Assembly (NCBI GenBank): GCA_963978895.1
Contig: OZ022242.1
Span: forward strand, 27,254,924 to 27,318,923
Direction: 5' to 3'
Length of the DNA: 64,000 bases
From: Erpobdella octoculata
Lineage: Eukaryota > Annelida > Clitellata > Hirudinida > Erpobdellidae
Shown: one piece after another, positions 21,420 to 31,228 of the stretch
Position numbering within the stretch: the stretch's first letter is position 1
Layout: every line of letters starts with the position of its first letter
Made by a program: the position numbers and the translations under genes
The notes under the pieces: model-generated
The model's database searches: none
The model's input: only the letters and a program-made list of their open reading frames with translations
Told to the model about the DNA's origin: nothing

Positions 21420-21905
21420 TCACATGTAGATTATTTTTTTGGCTGTCTTATTGGAGAAGACCTTTATCAGTACTGGCTGACGTCCTTGTTTCCTGATGTT
21501 CTTTGTAATGCCCTCTGAAAATACAGTTTTCTTTGGCATTGAAACAATAAATGACTTACTGTTTCATCAGTGTTTCCGTCGCATGGTGTATTGGAACGCT
21601 GCACAAAATCCAGGCTCAATAAATTTTATTTTGTGAAGCTCGAAATTCAAAGTCGCTTTGCAAAGACATTGTCTTCCAAGGATGATCTCCAGCTTTCTAG
21701 AACAGTAATTGACAAAAGTTTTGTTCTTCAGTAATGTTTTGACTGATCTGTTATTAGAAGCCTCTGCCAGCCATTGAAACTACTGGGACTACCCCATTCT
21801 GAGGAATTCATTTTTGATGAATTTCTTATGTCAGTTAGTTCCGTTGAATTTCAGAGGCTCAAATTGCACTGAAAGTGAGCTTGTAGGCTTTCTCGTTTCC
21901 GAAGA
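21420..21905 (-). pseudogene. I-type LINE C-terminal fragment, frameshifted
   Basis: The minus strand shows LGRQCLCKATLNFELHKIKF followed, in another frame, by CNTPCDGNTDETVSHLLFQC and QRKLYFQRALQRTSG. Order and spacing match the region around the zinc knuckle of the LINE ends at 5018-5605 and 15667-17994. Frameshifts and stops are frequent, indicating an old copy. Confidence 0.65.
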
Positions 21906-22667
21906 TGTCCGCCTGGAATCCAGGCGATGAATCAGGCAATAACTTTCTTTTTTCATTTTGTCATCAGGCCATGACGGTGTTTCTTTTTGTGTTTATAACA
22001 AGCGAGGACAAATCAAAGCGAAATTTTATGGCCCTTGTATCACGTGATCAACGCGTTTTAGGTTTATACCACAAGCACAGCAATCTTTAGGATTTTTTTA
22101 CTTTAAAATTACGCAAAAAATGTGTTTCAATTATTTTAATAAAAAAAGTGAATTGGTCAATTGAATCAGGTATTATTTTTTATACCCAGCCTTGGCCCTA
22201 GTGAAAAGGCCATCTTAACTTAAATCGCGCAATTTGCATGCATTGCATGTCTAGATATATATATAGTGTATGTCTATGTACACTTTTGGTAAGGTTGTGT
22301 GTTTTCCAAAATAGTCTGTCGATCGGCCACGGAAAATTAAAAAATAAATATTTAAAAACAATAATTATCTATGTTTTCAAATAAATCAAATACAACTGAG
22401 TTAATGTTTACATATATAAACTTAAAAATGTCTTTTTAAAAAATTTTTGGCATTAAATGAAAAGCCGGCAAATTCAGAAATAGAAGGGATTTGTGAAACA
22501 ACCTGGTTTCTTACGGCTTACTTGTCTATTCCTTAAGTTTTTTGTTTTCTGGACGACGAATGTCTCTTAATCACTATGAATTTATTTTAACTGATCAACT
22601 AAAACAATGTATACATTTTATTAGCTTGTTTTATTAAAAAAGTCACACTTGGTTTATATTTTTGTAG
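21906..22667. other. Unassigned intronic sequence
   Basis: AT-rich DNA up to the exon acceptor at 22667. No repeat or gene recognised. Confidence 0.3.
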
Positions 22668-22721
22668 GACAGGAAAATACATCAGAAGAACATGTTCAAG
22701 TTTTACCCAATATTGATTTCA
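22668..22721 (+). CDS. MSH5: MSH5-like exon C
   Basis: A 54-nt exon with a good pyrimidine-rich acceptor (TTTATATTTTTGTAG) and consensus donor GTAAGT. Phases fit both neighbours: two bases complete the codon begun in exon B, 17 codons follow (QENTSEEHVQVLPNIDF), and one base is carried to exon D. The block VLPNIDF corresponds to the FLP.vDF segment of MSH5 that immediately precedes its ...KqRLL helix region, which is exactly what exon D encodes. It lies between a 9.4-kb and a 13.9-kb intron. Confidence 0.78.
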
Positions 22722-22764
22722 GTAAGTCATTTTTTATACAAAGCTGCACATTTTAACTTTTTAG

Positions 22765-23140
22765 CTGGGTTAGCCAGTCTCGTTCGGGTTTTTTGAGATT
22801 TTTTCTCGCTGCATTACTTTCCTTAATTTTCGATGTTTTTCTTTCTTTTCTTTTTCTATCCTATTCTCTTCCTTTCTTTCTCCTTTTCTTTCTCACTCTC
22901 TCCCTTTCTCTCTCCTTTTCTTTATCACTCTCTCCATTTCTCTCTTTCTCTCCCTCTTCTGTTATTTTTTTATATTTTCCCGACCCAGATATTTTTTGGT
23001 AGCGGAGGGGGTGGATTTTGGTCGGTCTGCTTCGGGCGACTGCAACCCACGCTAGGCCATAAAATACGAAAAAATTGCATTTTTTTGGTTAAATTGCTCA
23101 AAACCTATTTTAAACTTCGTTGCGCAAATAACATACGTAC
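22765..23140 (-). mobile_element. Helitron-like 3' fragment with pyrimidine tract
   Basis: Begins like a decayed reverse Helitron tail (GTTCGGGTTTTTTGAGA, compare CCCGAGGTTTTTAGAGG at 45821). It then has a CTTTCTCTCTCC-rich stretch (22840-22965) where other copies have CCCGTTCCCGCT minisatellite, followed by GCCATAAAATACGAAAA. CTAG is not preserved. Confidence 0.5.
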
Positions 23141-23159
23141 GTGTGCACTGTTGGCCCGG

Positions 23160-23395
23160 TGTTGGGGGTAGGTGGACTCTAGGCCGGAGACACTCTAGAG
23201 TACATAATAACTAGGTATGACGTACTCGTAGAGTACACCATACCTAGGTAGGATGTACTCTATAGGTGTACTATACCTAGTCATAATGTACTCTAGATTA
23301 CGGGCTACCTGGTTAGCATCCAGGCACAACGTACTCTAGTCAGGTGAAATGTACTCTATAGTCCACCCTACCTAAGGAACGGAGAACTCTAGCAC
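23160..23395. repeat. Tandem array with palindromic GTACTCTAGAGTAC cores
   Basis: Four to five diverged units of ~45 bp. Each contains TGTACTCTA-type and ACCTAGGTA-type palindromes (for example CTCTAGAGTACAT, GTACTCGTAGAGTAC, CATACCTAGGTAGGATG, TATACCTAGTCATAATG). It is AT/GC balanced, unlike its surroundings. Confidence 0.75.
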
Positions 23396-23700
23396 AAATT
23401 TCTAATTTCTAGTTGAATTGTTTTCTATGTTATGGAATATTTTATATTTTCAACTTACCGTTTGCATGTATAATGCAAATTTATAATTGTGATTACATTT
23501 ACTCTATGTTATTAATTGTTCTACATTTGTTTCATACTCTAATAAATGAAAAACTTTAGCACACATTTATAATTTAATTTTACTCTATGTTATGAAATAT
23601 TTTGTATTTTCAATTTATCGTGTACAGGTTTAATACAAATTTATAACTTTGATTACATTTTACTTTATGTTATTAAATGTTCCCGATTTTCAACTTTTGT
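23396..23700. repeat. Two ~160-bp tandem units
   Basis: The order CACAAATTT, TCTATGTTATGRAATATTTT, TTTTCAACTTACCGT, ATTTATAA, GATTACATTT, ATGTTATTAA occurs twice, diverged. Confidence 0.7.
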
Positions 23701-24039
23701 TTTACAGCGTCTTCGACTGTTTTGAACTCAAAAATTGTGTAATAACATTAAATTTTGCTTTTAAAAGAAACAAAAATATGATTAAGGTGGGTGTTAACAA
23801 TTAAAAACAAAATGAATAAAGGCGATGCAGGTGATTAAATTTTAAAGAACAAAAAAAACGACAACATTTATCGATTTTTAAGAGATGGTTCTTATTCAGC
23901 ACACATGAAAGGACAACCAGGTCAGTAAGCAAACATGCAAAAAATGTGCAACAAATATATATTAAAAAACGATGTGCTGCATTACCGATACGGTCAGCAA
24001 AAATCAAAGTCTAACAGTTTGGCCCCAGCCTATTTACGC

Positions 24040-24398
<359 letters not shown>

Positions 24399-24399
24399 T

Positions 24400-24525
24400 T
24401 AGATTGGGTATTAAACGTCAAAAAATGGCATTAAGCGCCGCCTCCGATGCCGCTATGGCATTAGAGGAAAGAAAAATGGCATCAAGTGCCGAACGAATGG
24501 TATTAAACGCCAACAAGTGGGTTGC
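24400..24525. repeat. Short minisatellite, ATGGCATTAAGCGCC-like units
   Basis: Variants GGTATTAAACGTC, GGCATTAAGCGCC, GGCATCAAGTGCC and GGTATTAAACGCC recur at irregular spacing. The open frame across it is not recognisable. Confidence 0.55.
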
Positions 24526-25440
24526 CAGGCCAAGTCGTGTTATTGCGCGTAAAATTCAAAGAGTTCTTCTGATTTTAACTTTTAAAATAAAGTTCATATA
24601 AAATTGATAACAAAAAATCTGTTAACTATTGACTTAGGAAGGAATTTTAATATAACATTTTAGATATTTGCCGCTATAACGTTACAGCACAAGCGGGGAA
24701 TTTTCCGCTAGTCACAATAGTAATAGTAACAATAATTCAAAGTTTTGTTAATCGGTTTGATAAAGCACTCATGATGTTAGTATTAAAAGTTATAATTATT
24801 CAAATATCCTGCTTTTTGGTTAATTTACACCAGTTCTTCAATCCGAGTCTCGGCAGATGGATTGAGAGACGACTTTTTGTTAGTATATATTATTATATTA
24901 TTATATTTTACTTATAGCAATTTATAAATTTATATCTATTGCTGTCTGCCATTTTTTATACTAATAATTATAGAATAGAGTAATTCCCTAATAGTGTTAC
25001 TAGTTTAGCATGCTGGATTTGATTAACTCAGACTGATATATTTTCAAAGTAGCAATAAAAAAACCTATCTTTGTTAGAATTCTTTTTTAAACCATTTATT
25101 TGTCACTTAAAAAATGATTCTATCTGTTCAAGTGAAAATATTAGCATTATTTTCTGGTAATTGCTGTTAGTTCTACAGACTCCATAACATGTTTTTCAGT
25201 TACAGTTACACATTGTTTCATAGTATATTTGAAACAAGTAATTTAGAAAACCAGATATAATAAACATATGAAAGCATTCATACTAGGTAGATATTAATAA
25301 TTATAATAAGGAATTTTATTTTATTTCATTTAACAAATTTATTTCCAGGTACTTTATACAGTATGGAAATCATAACAGAGGAGCTAAGAAGTGTTGTCAA
25401 ACTCCTAATTAAATATATCTTTGAAGTTTTGACATCAGAA
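24526..25440. other. Unassigned intronic AT-rich DNA
   Basis: No gene or repeat recognised; AT-rich sequence leading to the hAT insertion site. Confidence 0.3.
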
Positions 25441-25839
25441 CAGTGATATTTTAGTAACGAAAACTAAAACTAATACGAAAAAGATCGACCATAGTTAACT
25501 AAAACTATAACGAAACTAAAATTGAATTTTACAACTAAAACTAAACTAAAACTAGAATGGTTTGTCCTAGACCTAACTAAAACTAAAATAAATAAACTCA
25601 AATATTTAGTTACTTTTTCGTTATTTGACGAAAGTATGTAATTAAAATTTACAATGATCATAGACATCGATGTATTAAGAAACATAAACAAAATAAATTT
25701 CATTTCTTTGGTTTCTCAATATCGGCCTGACTTTATTCTCCGTATTTGACAGAAGTTGGTGTGTTGTTTTTGCAACCGATATTAATTTGGCAAGTTTAGT
25801 TAAACAGTTTTTTGGTCGCAAGCGGGGCAGCAGTGTGTG

Positions 25840-26000
25840 GACTTATATTACATTTGAAGAAACAGAAAACAAAAGTTGATGTCTCGTGGCTTGAGCGAAT
25901 GGTTCAAAATGCGACACACTTGTTGCAACTAAGAATCCGACTAATCTTAAAAACCATCTTCAACATTTGAGTTGGAACAAATTCAATTGAGTGTCAATGC
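25840..26000 (+). pseudogene. hAT transposase BED zinc-finger remnant
   Basis: The plus strand reads CDTLVATKNPTNLKNHLQHL, matching the BED finger pattern C...v..k.ptNL..HL...H. It lies at the 5' side of the TIR-bounded hAT at 25441-26803. The first finger cysteine region is broken by a stop. In intact hATs this domain binds the element's ends. Confidence 0.7.
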
Positions 26001-26404
26001 AAGCAAGAAGATTTGAATTGATAGCTAGCTTTAATTTGCTACGATATTATACCTTACTAAAAGGTATATCGATAATGTAGCTAGCATGATATTTTTTTTA
26101 GAAATACTTGACTTTAATTTATTTATGTAATTTGTTTTAAGTTGAAACTTTTTTATGTGTATAGGTTAAGCTCCAACTCTATCTACATAAGCAGCCATCA
26201 AGTCAACCGCAATTCTCAACGATGAAAGATTTTCCCCTGCTTTCAGCAAAACTGGCTGGACAGTCAACAAGGCAAGTGGCTCTTGTGTGGATGGTGTACT
26301 GCTAGAAAACCATCTCACTCAATATATTAAAGAAGTCAGCTCATCCCCATATAATTACAGTCTCTCCTCAATTGAGTTCTGTTACCAGAAGCAACAGTTG
26401 AACA

Positions 26405-26583
26405 CTTCAGTCCTCTGATTGTGCTGGATCTGATATCAGCACCAGCTTGGCAAGCTTTTGTGGAGCTACTTTTCTCAGTTTGTGGGGTTTTGAAAGCTGG
26501 CAGACGCCACAGGATGGACAACTCATTGAATATGCGTGCTTGGTTGAAAGTAAACCAAGATGTACTTGTTGACATGGACAGTT
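26405..26583 (+). pseudogene. hAT transposase C-terminal dimerisation remnant
   Basis: The plus strand, in one frame, reads PLVLDLISAPAWQAFVELLF then SVCGVLKAGRRHRMDNSLN and MRAWLKVNQD, ending at a stop at 26583. The FSvcG.l...RR.rM...l pattern is the hAT C-terminal dimerisation motif. The catalytic core between the BED finger and this block has been deleted, so the element can only move in trans. Confidence 0.85.
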
Positions 26584-26811
26584 AATATTTATTGTATTGA
26601 AATAAAAATATATGTGTAAAAATTTCAATCGTGTTGGAATAAACTAATAATAATTAAACTAAACTAGAATGATAGCACCAAAACTATATAAAAACTAATG
26701 TAATTGCATTTAGGAAAACTAAAACTAAATAAAATAAAAATGGCTTTAGTCAAAACTAACTAAAACTAAAACTAAAATGATTTTCATTACTAAAATATCA
26801 CTGCATCAGAA

Positions 26812-27730
26812 GTATGAACTGTTCAACTTGAAATCAAGTGCCTCTTATTTAACTAGAACAACACAAAATTGCAACTTCAATGAATTTCTCAACATTTTTT
26901 ATTTGGATTGTACTGTTTAAATAACATTACATTCCACTGAAGTGTTTGCATTTTAATTGATTCTATGTTTTGGTCTTGTATTCGTTGTCAAAATTTGTCA
27001 ACAGGTTTCTATGGATACTATATTAATATTTTGACACTAGTAGGTTAAAAACCATTTTCTGGAGGGATTCACACTGTTTTATTTTTTATTACCTCATGAG
27101 ATGGACATGCTTACCAATAGATAAAAAAATTAAACATAATTGTGGTGTTTTTAACATTATTATTATTAATTAAACGATGAGAAATGGTGAATTAATATTT
27201 CATAAGAAAATAGTTATAACTCAATGGGTATTTTATATGACATTTTTGCTGCGAGGCATAGTAGCTAAAACCGTATAATACTAGGCTTAAATCTGTAAAA
27301 GTTTGTTTCTCAGTTCTAACCATCAAAAACAACACTGCTGACATTTAATCTAAGAACAGTTTATTTCAATAAAAAAATCATGTTATATAAAATAACAGAA
27401 CAAAGAAAAAATTAACATAAAATTAAAGGGCTTTTGTCACCTCCTATCTATTTCTAATATACTTAAAAAATAAAAAGTTCTGAATGAATGAAAAAGTTCA
27501 AGTCAACAAATAAAAATAGAGTCAAGTTATTTTGTAGATGAATTTGAATGATTTAAGCAATATATACAGCTAAAATAGTATAAATAGACATCAAATGTGA
27601 TAAAAGAGCAAATTCATACAGAAAAAGCAAAATTAATCAATTTCATGATTAAACAGCTGAACAAAGTATTTATATATAAAAATCAAATGCAATAAGAAAA
27701 TAATAAAAACTACATATAAGTAGAAGAGGG
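26812..27730. other. Unassigned intronic AT-rich DNA
   Basis: No gene or repeat recognised. Confidence 0.3.
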
Positions 27731-28525
27731 AACGGACATTTCTCCCCCCGGACATTCCCCCCCGGACATTCCCCCCAGACATTTTCCCGCGGTAGGACAC
27801 CCCCCTCCCGGGGTAGATTTAGAGTTCACATTTTTCTAACAAACAGAAACACATTTTTAGAAGATTTAAAATTTATTGTTTATATTTAATCGATTATTAT
27901 TAATTGAATAGAGGTTTTGGCGTGCAGCCGTGAGAGAAAAAAAGGTTAGGGTTAGGGTTAGTAGTAGGGTGTTAGGGTTGTGGTTATGGTTAGCATCCCA
28001 CTAGTAACTTCGTTAGGGTTAGGGTTGGGTTAGCCTACCATTAGTTACTTCGTTAGGGTTAAGGTTAGGGTTAGGATCCCACTAGTTACTTTGTTAAGGT
28101 TGAGGTTAGGGTTAGCATCCCACTAGTTACTTCTTTAGGGTTAGGGTTAAGGTTAGCATCCCACTAGTTACTTCGTTAGGGTTAGGGTTAGCATCCCACT
28201 TGCTACTACGTTCACCGGCAGGTAAGCGAGGGCATCCAACATTTTGCAAAAATGGTTTACGTAATTTTTCTCTTTATAACTTTTGACAGCCCCAGCTCCT
28301 GCACTTTAACATGGAAGAAACTCTTGCAAAACCACAAATTCATACTACTACATTATTTCATTTATGTTCATCTGTCAGAGAAAACGTCATATCAGGGAAA
28401 AAAAATCTTACAACAGGGGGGAATGTCCTACCCTGGGGGGGGAAATGTCCGGAAGGGAAATGTCCTAGGGTCTGAGGAAAATGACCGGGGGGAAAACATC
28501 CTGGAAAGAAATGTCCAACGTTCAA
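27731..28525. mobile_element. Foldback-type element with GGACATTCCCCC tandem ends
   Basis: The left end (27733-27815) is a tandem of GGACATTTCTCCCCCC / GGACATTCCCCCCC / AGACATTTTCCC units. The right end (28415-28516) carries the same units in inverted orientation (GGGGGGAATGTCC, GGAAATGTCC, GGAAAGAAATGTCC). Terminal inverted repeats made of short tandem units are the hallmark of foldback elements. The interior holds a telomere-like minisatellite. I could not identify a clear target duplication. Confidence 0.7.
27940..28205 (+). repeat. Telomere-like minisatellite with regular spacer
   Basis: Six units of one to three TTAGGG-type repeats (with TTAAGG and GTTAGGGTT variants), each followed by the ~20-bp spacer GCATCCCACTAGTTACTTCG. 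The unit is ~40-50 bp. It lies inside the foldback element. Confidence 0.9.
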
Positions 28526-28679
28526 GGGATTCCTAATAACTAATTTATCCAAACAATATAATTATATGTCGAAGCAAGATGAAAGATTAAATTTTCAACA
28601 TAAAATACAGGCATGATGCTAAAGAACTAATAGTATATTTAACTATGCAGGCTCATAAAATTTTTATTTTTACTGTTTT

Positions 28680-29460
28680 TCAATAAAACTTACTTCTTTA
28701 GCTTTGATTGCGTATTTTAATTTATTTATATCTGCAATATTTTTTTTATCAATATGCCTTTTGTTACATAAATCTGTAAAACTTTTTTATTTGTATCTAA
28801 TACATCACGAAGTTGATTTAGAGTAGGGATTTTATGGAAATTAATGTATTCCGAATATATTTCTCTGATGGTGTATGCTTGATTTAAATCCCAGTGAACT
28901 CTTGGGGGCCTTTAAAGTTGTTTTTCAGGTGACGGTGGTTCGTTGTTTGAAGTAAAAGCGTGTATGTGTGTATTAATTAAACTAGTTGACTGTATGTCTG
29001 TATCAGATGGCATGTGTGCATGAAATGTACTAGCTGACTGTATGTCTGTATCTGTATAAGATAGCATGTGTACATGAAATTAACTATTTGACTCTATGTC
29101 TGTATGAGATGTGTCTATGTGTTTATAAACATTATTGACGCTCTCTTCCATGAGAGCTGAACTTGTACTTTTAGAATGAACTGCATAATGCACTTCAGCG
29201 GTTTGTGTCGAAAGCCCCCAGGCGCGGTCCCAGGATTTTCTGGTAGAGGGAATGATTAAGTCATTGTTGATTGGGAGTCTTATATTATATATATTTTTTT
29301 TATAGATTTTAACGTTATCATCAAGTAATGAGTGTGTTGTAAGAAAATGGCGTTTTTGAACATAAGACATGTGTATGTTCCTATTCAATCTCCGTAAAAA
29401 TACAATACAAAATAACATTGATATCGTGCCCTTGTGAAAAAACAATTATATCGCAAAGGC
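28680..29460 (-). pseudogene. Unrecognised protein-coding remnant
   Basis: The minus strand carries an open frame from 29445 to 29080 (TTHSLLDDNVKIYKKNIYN, IRLPINNDLIIPSTRKSWDR). After one stop it continues in the same frame with a repeated acidic/polar segment (MLSYTDTDIQS, MPSDTDIQSTSLINTHIHAF). A further block, VHWDLNQAYTIREIYSEYIN then FHKIPTLNQLRDVLDTNKK, lies at 28790-28905, with a frameshift before LCNKRHIDKKNIADINKLKY. The composition is clearly protein-like. The last block vaguely resembles small Myb-like or DNA-binding tails found in transposon proteins, but I do not recognise the family. It could be an unknown transposon gene or a decayed host gene in the intron. Confidence 0.5.
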
Positions 29461-30355
29461 GCGCAGTTCATCAGCATCTCCTAATCAAAAAACTTATTAA
29501 AAAGATATGTCTTTAGTCTAATTTTAACTTGTTTAATGTCTATAGAATGACGAACATGCACTTTCCTTCAACCTCAGTAAACGCAAATGCAATATTCAAA
29601 TAGTGTTAGGTTTGAATGGTTTGAAACGAAAATCTGAGAGTTTTGTTGGTCAAGTTTGACTCAAATGTATTTTTGTTCGTCGAGAATTTGAAAGAACGAG
29701 TAGATAAATGACAATCTTGTTGTTCAGGGTTAGAGGTTTGGCTAGAACTTTCGCATTCTCAATGCTCAGTGGGTGCCGATTTAAAAAATGACGCAATCTT
29801 AATGAAGTTGCTGATTTTTGCTTGACATCTTTTACACAATAATTAGAGTTTGTGCAATTGAATTAGTAAAACAAAAACTGATTTAAGAATTATAAAATTA
29901 AGTACTATACCACCTCTAGACTTCACAGAAAACATTGGGTATTTTCCTTTTTTGATTAATATAGGTAATGGAAAAACTAGTGTTTTAAACTCGCACAAAC
30001 TCAATTTTGTATTACAATTTTTAACTATTAGCGCCAGCAAACAACAAAGAATAGAAAACCGAATTTATAAGCTGTTGGTTGGCAGGACATAATCGCTTTC
30101 GGTTGGTCATGCATATCTTACTTAGGTATAGTAATGAGATATTAATTGCGCTATTCTGATGTCCACAGATTTTTTCGTATTTTATAACTATCTAGGTTGG
30201 ATAGATAGTCGGTGTTTGGCGGGGGGTTGTTTAGTAATACGTTTAACTTTATTTATTCATTGAAAAAATTGAGCTCTTAGGCTGGTGGGGAGACGCATCC
30301 CCAGCATCCCCAATGGTGGGACCGCACCTCAATACCCCATATGACAGGCTACCAC
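29461..30355. other. Unassigned intronic sequence
   Basis: AT-rich; 29510-29790 resembles non-coding LINE 3' region but without readable motifs. Confidence 0.3.
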
Positions 30356-30364
30356 ATATCTTAG

Positions 30365-30578
30365 AGGCGCTGGTGGCAGAGCGGTAGAGCGCTCGCCTGT
30401 CGATCATTAGGTCGGCAGTTCAAGCCTCACCGGCGTCACCAGCGTAACTCCCTTAAGCAAGGAGTTCACTCGCATTGCTAAAGGGGTAGGCGCCTATAAA
30501 TGGCTGCCTCTGCAAAGAACCCTTAAGTGGCTTTGAAGTCCTTTAGGATTTACGCCACTCTAAATATTGTCAAACATT
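30365..30578 (+). mobile_element. tRNA-derived SINE, copy 2, 9-bp target duplication
   Basis: Full-length copy of the SINE at 12584: A box TGGCAGAGCGG, B box GTTCAAGCC, ending AATATTGTCAAACATT with almost no ATT tail. It is flanked by ATATCTTAG at 30356-30364 and 30579-30587, a perfect target-site duplication. Confidence 0.93.
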
Positions 30579-30587
30579 ATATCTTAG

Positions 30588-31228
30588 CTTCGTCTGAATT
30601 TCGGATATAGTCGTCGTCAACATGCGACATACAGTATTGCATGAGACGTTGTATTTAAAGCCCATAGCACGATATAATGTTATGTTTGTAATATTTGTGG
30701 CATTCATTTAAAAGTTTTGGCGCGTTTCACCCTGTATGCGTGCATCGTTTAGCTCTGGAATTTTCCTCTACCATCCAACCTTCAGAACTTTTTATGAGAT
30801 GTGCTTTGATGCTCGCTTCGTTTCATAGTGTTTCAGCACATTTTTATGTGAGCTTGTGCAAGTGCGCGCTCACTGTGTAACTTTATCAGCACTGGGCGTG
30901 CTGGGGTGCACGTTAGTTCTACGATGTAACAGAAATCGCCACAATAATCATGTCAATTTTGGAATTTGTTAAACGCTGATCGACAGAACTACCTATAATC
31001 TCAAATATTTGTAAAAAAAATACTTATATTTTCACCATTTAAAGTTTAACCAGTGTAATACTGTATTTTAAAAGACTGTAGTTTAAATTTAACATTGACG
31101 CTTAACTAAAACATTAAAACTAGGATAACTTTTTTAAATTGTTTAAATTTACAAAATATCACGTTTAGTTAAAATAGTCTAATTGATTAAAAAGTTATTA
31201 AAAATAGATAAAACGTTTTTATATTACA
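30588..31228. other. Intronic AT-rich DNA, left flank of a Helitron
   Basis: No gene. The last part (AAAAAGTTATTAAAAATAGA) resembles units that resume after the Helitron at 33304, so the element landed within this older low-complexity region. Confidence 0.4.

Larger units (their letters stand above)
25441..26803. mobile_element. hAT element, exact 8-bp target duplication, deleted interior
   Basis: TIRs CAGTGATATTTTAGTAA at 25441 and its complement ending at 26803, flanked by perfect CATCAGAA duplications (25433-25440 and 26804-26811). Subterminal regions (25455-25600, 26640-26785) are rich in AACTAAAACTAAA units. The interior keeps only the two ends of a transposase. It is nested in the 13.9-kb intron of the MSH5-like gene. 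Confidence 0.95.

Noticed and set aside
25349..25440. Possible exon with acceptor TTTATTTCCAG and frame TLYSMEIITEELRSVVKLLI
   Set aside because: It falls in the intron between exons C and D, whose protein is contiguous in homologues, and has no supported partner exon.
27731..27800. CRISPR-like direct repeats
   Set aside because: Units are contiguous tandem repeats without spacers, in an animal genome, and mirrored in inverted orientation at 28.4 kb.
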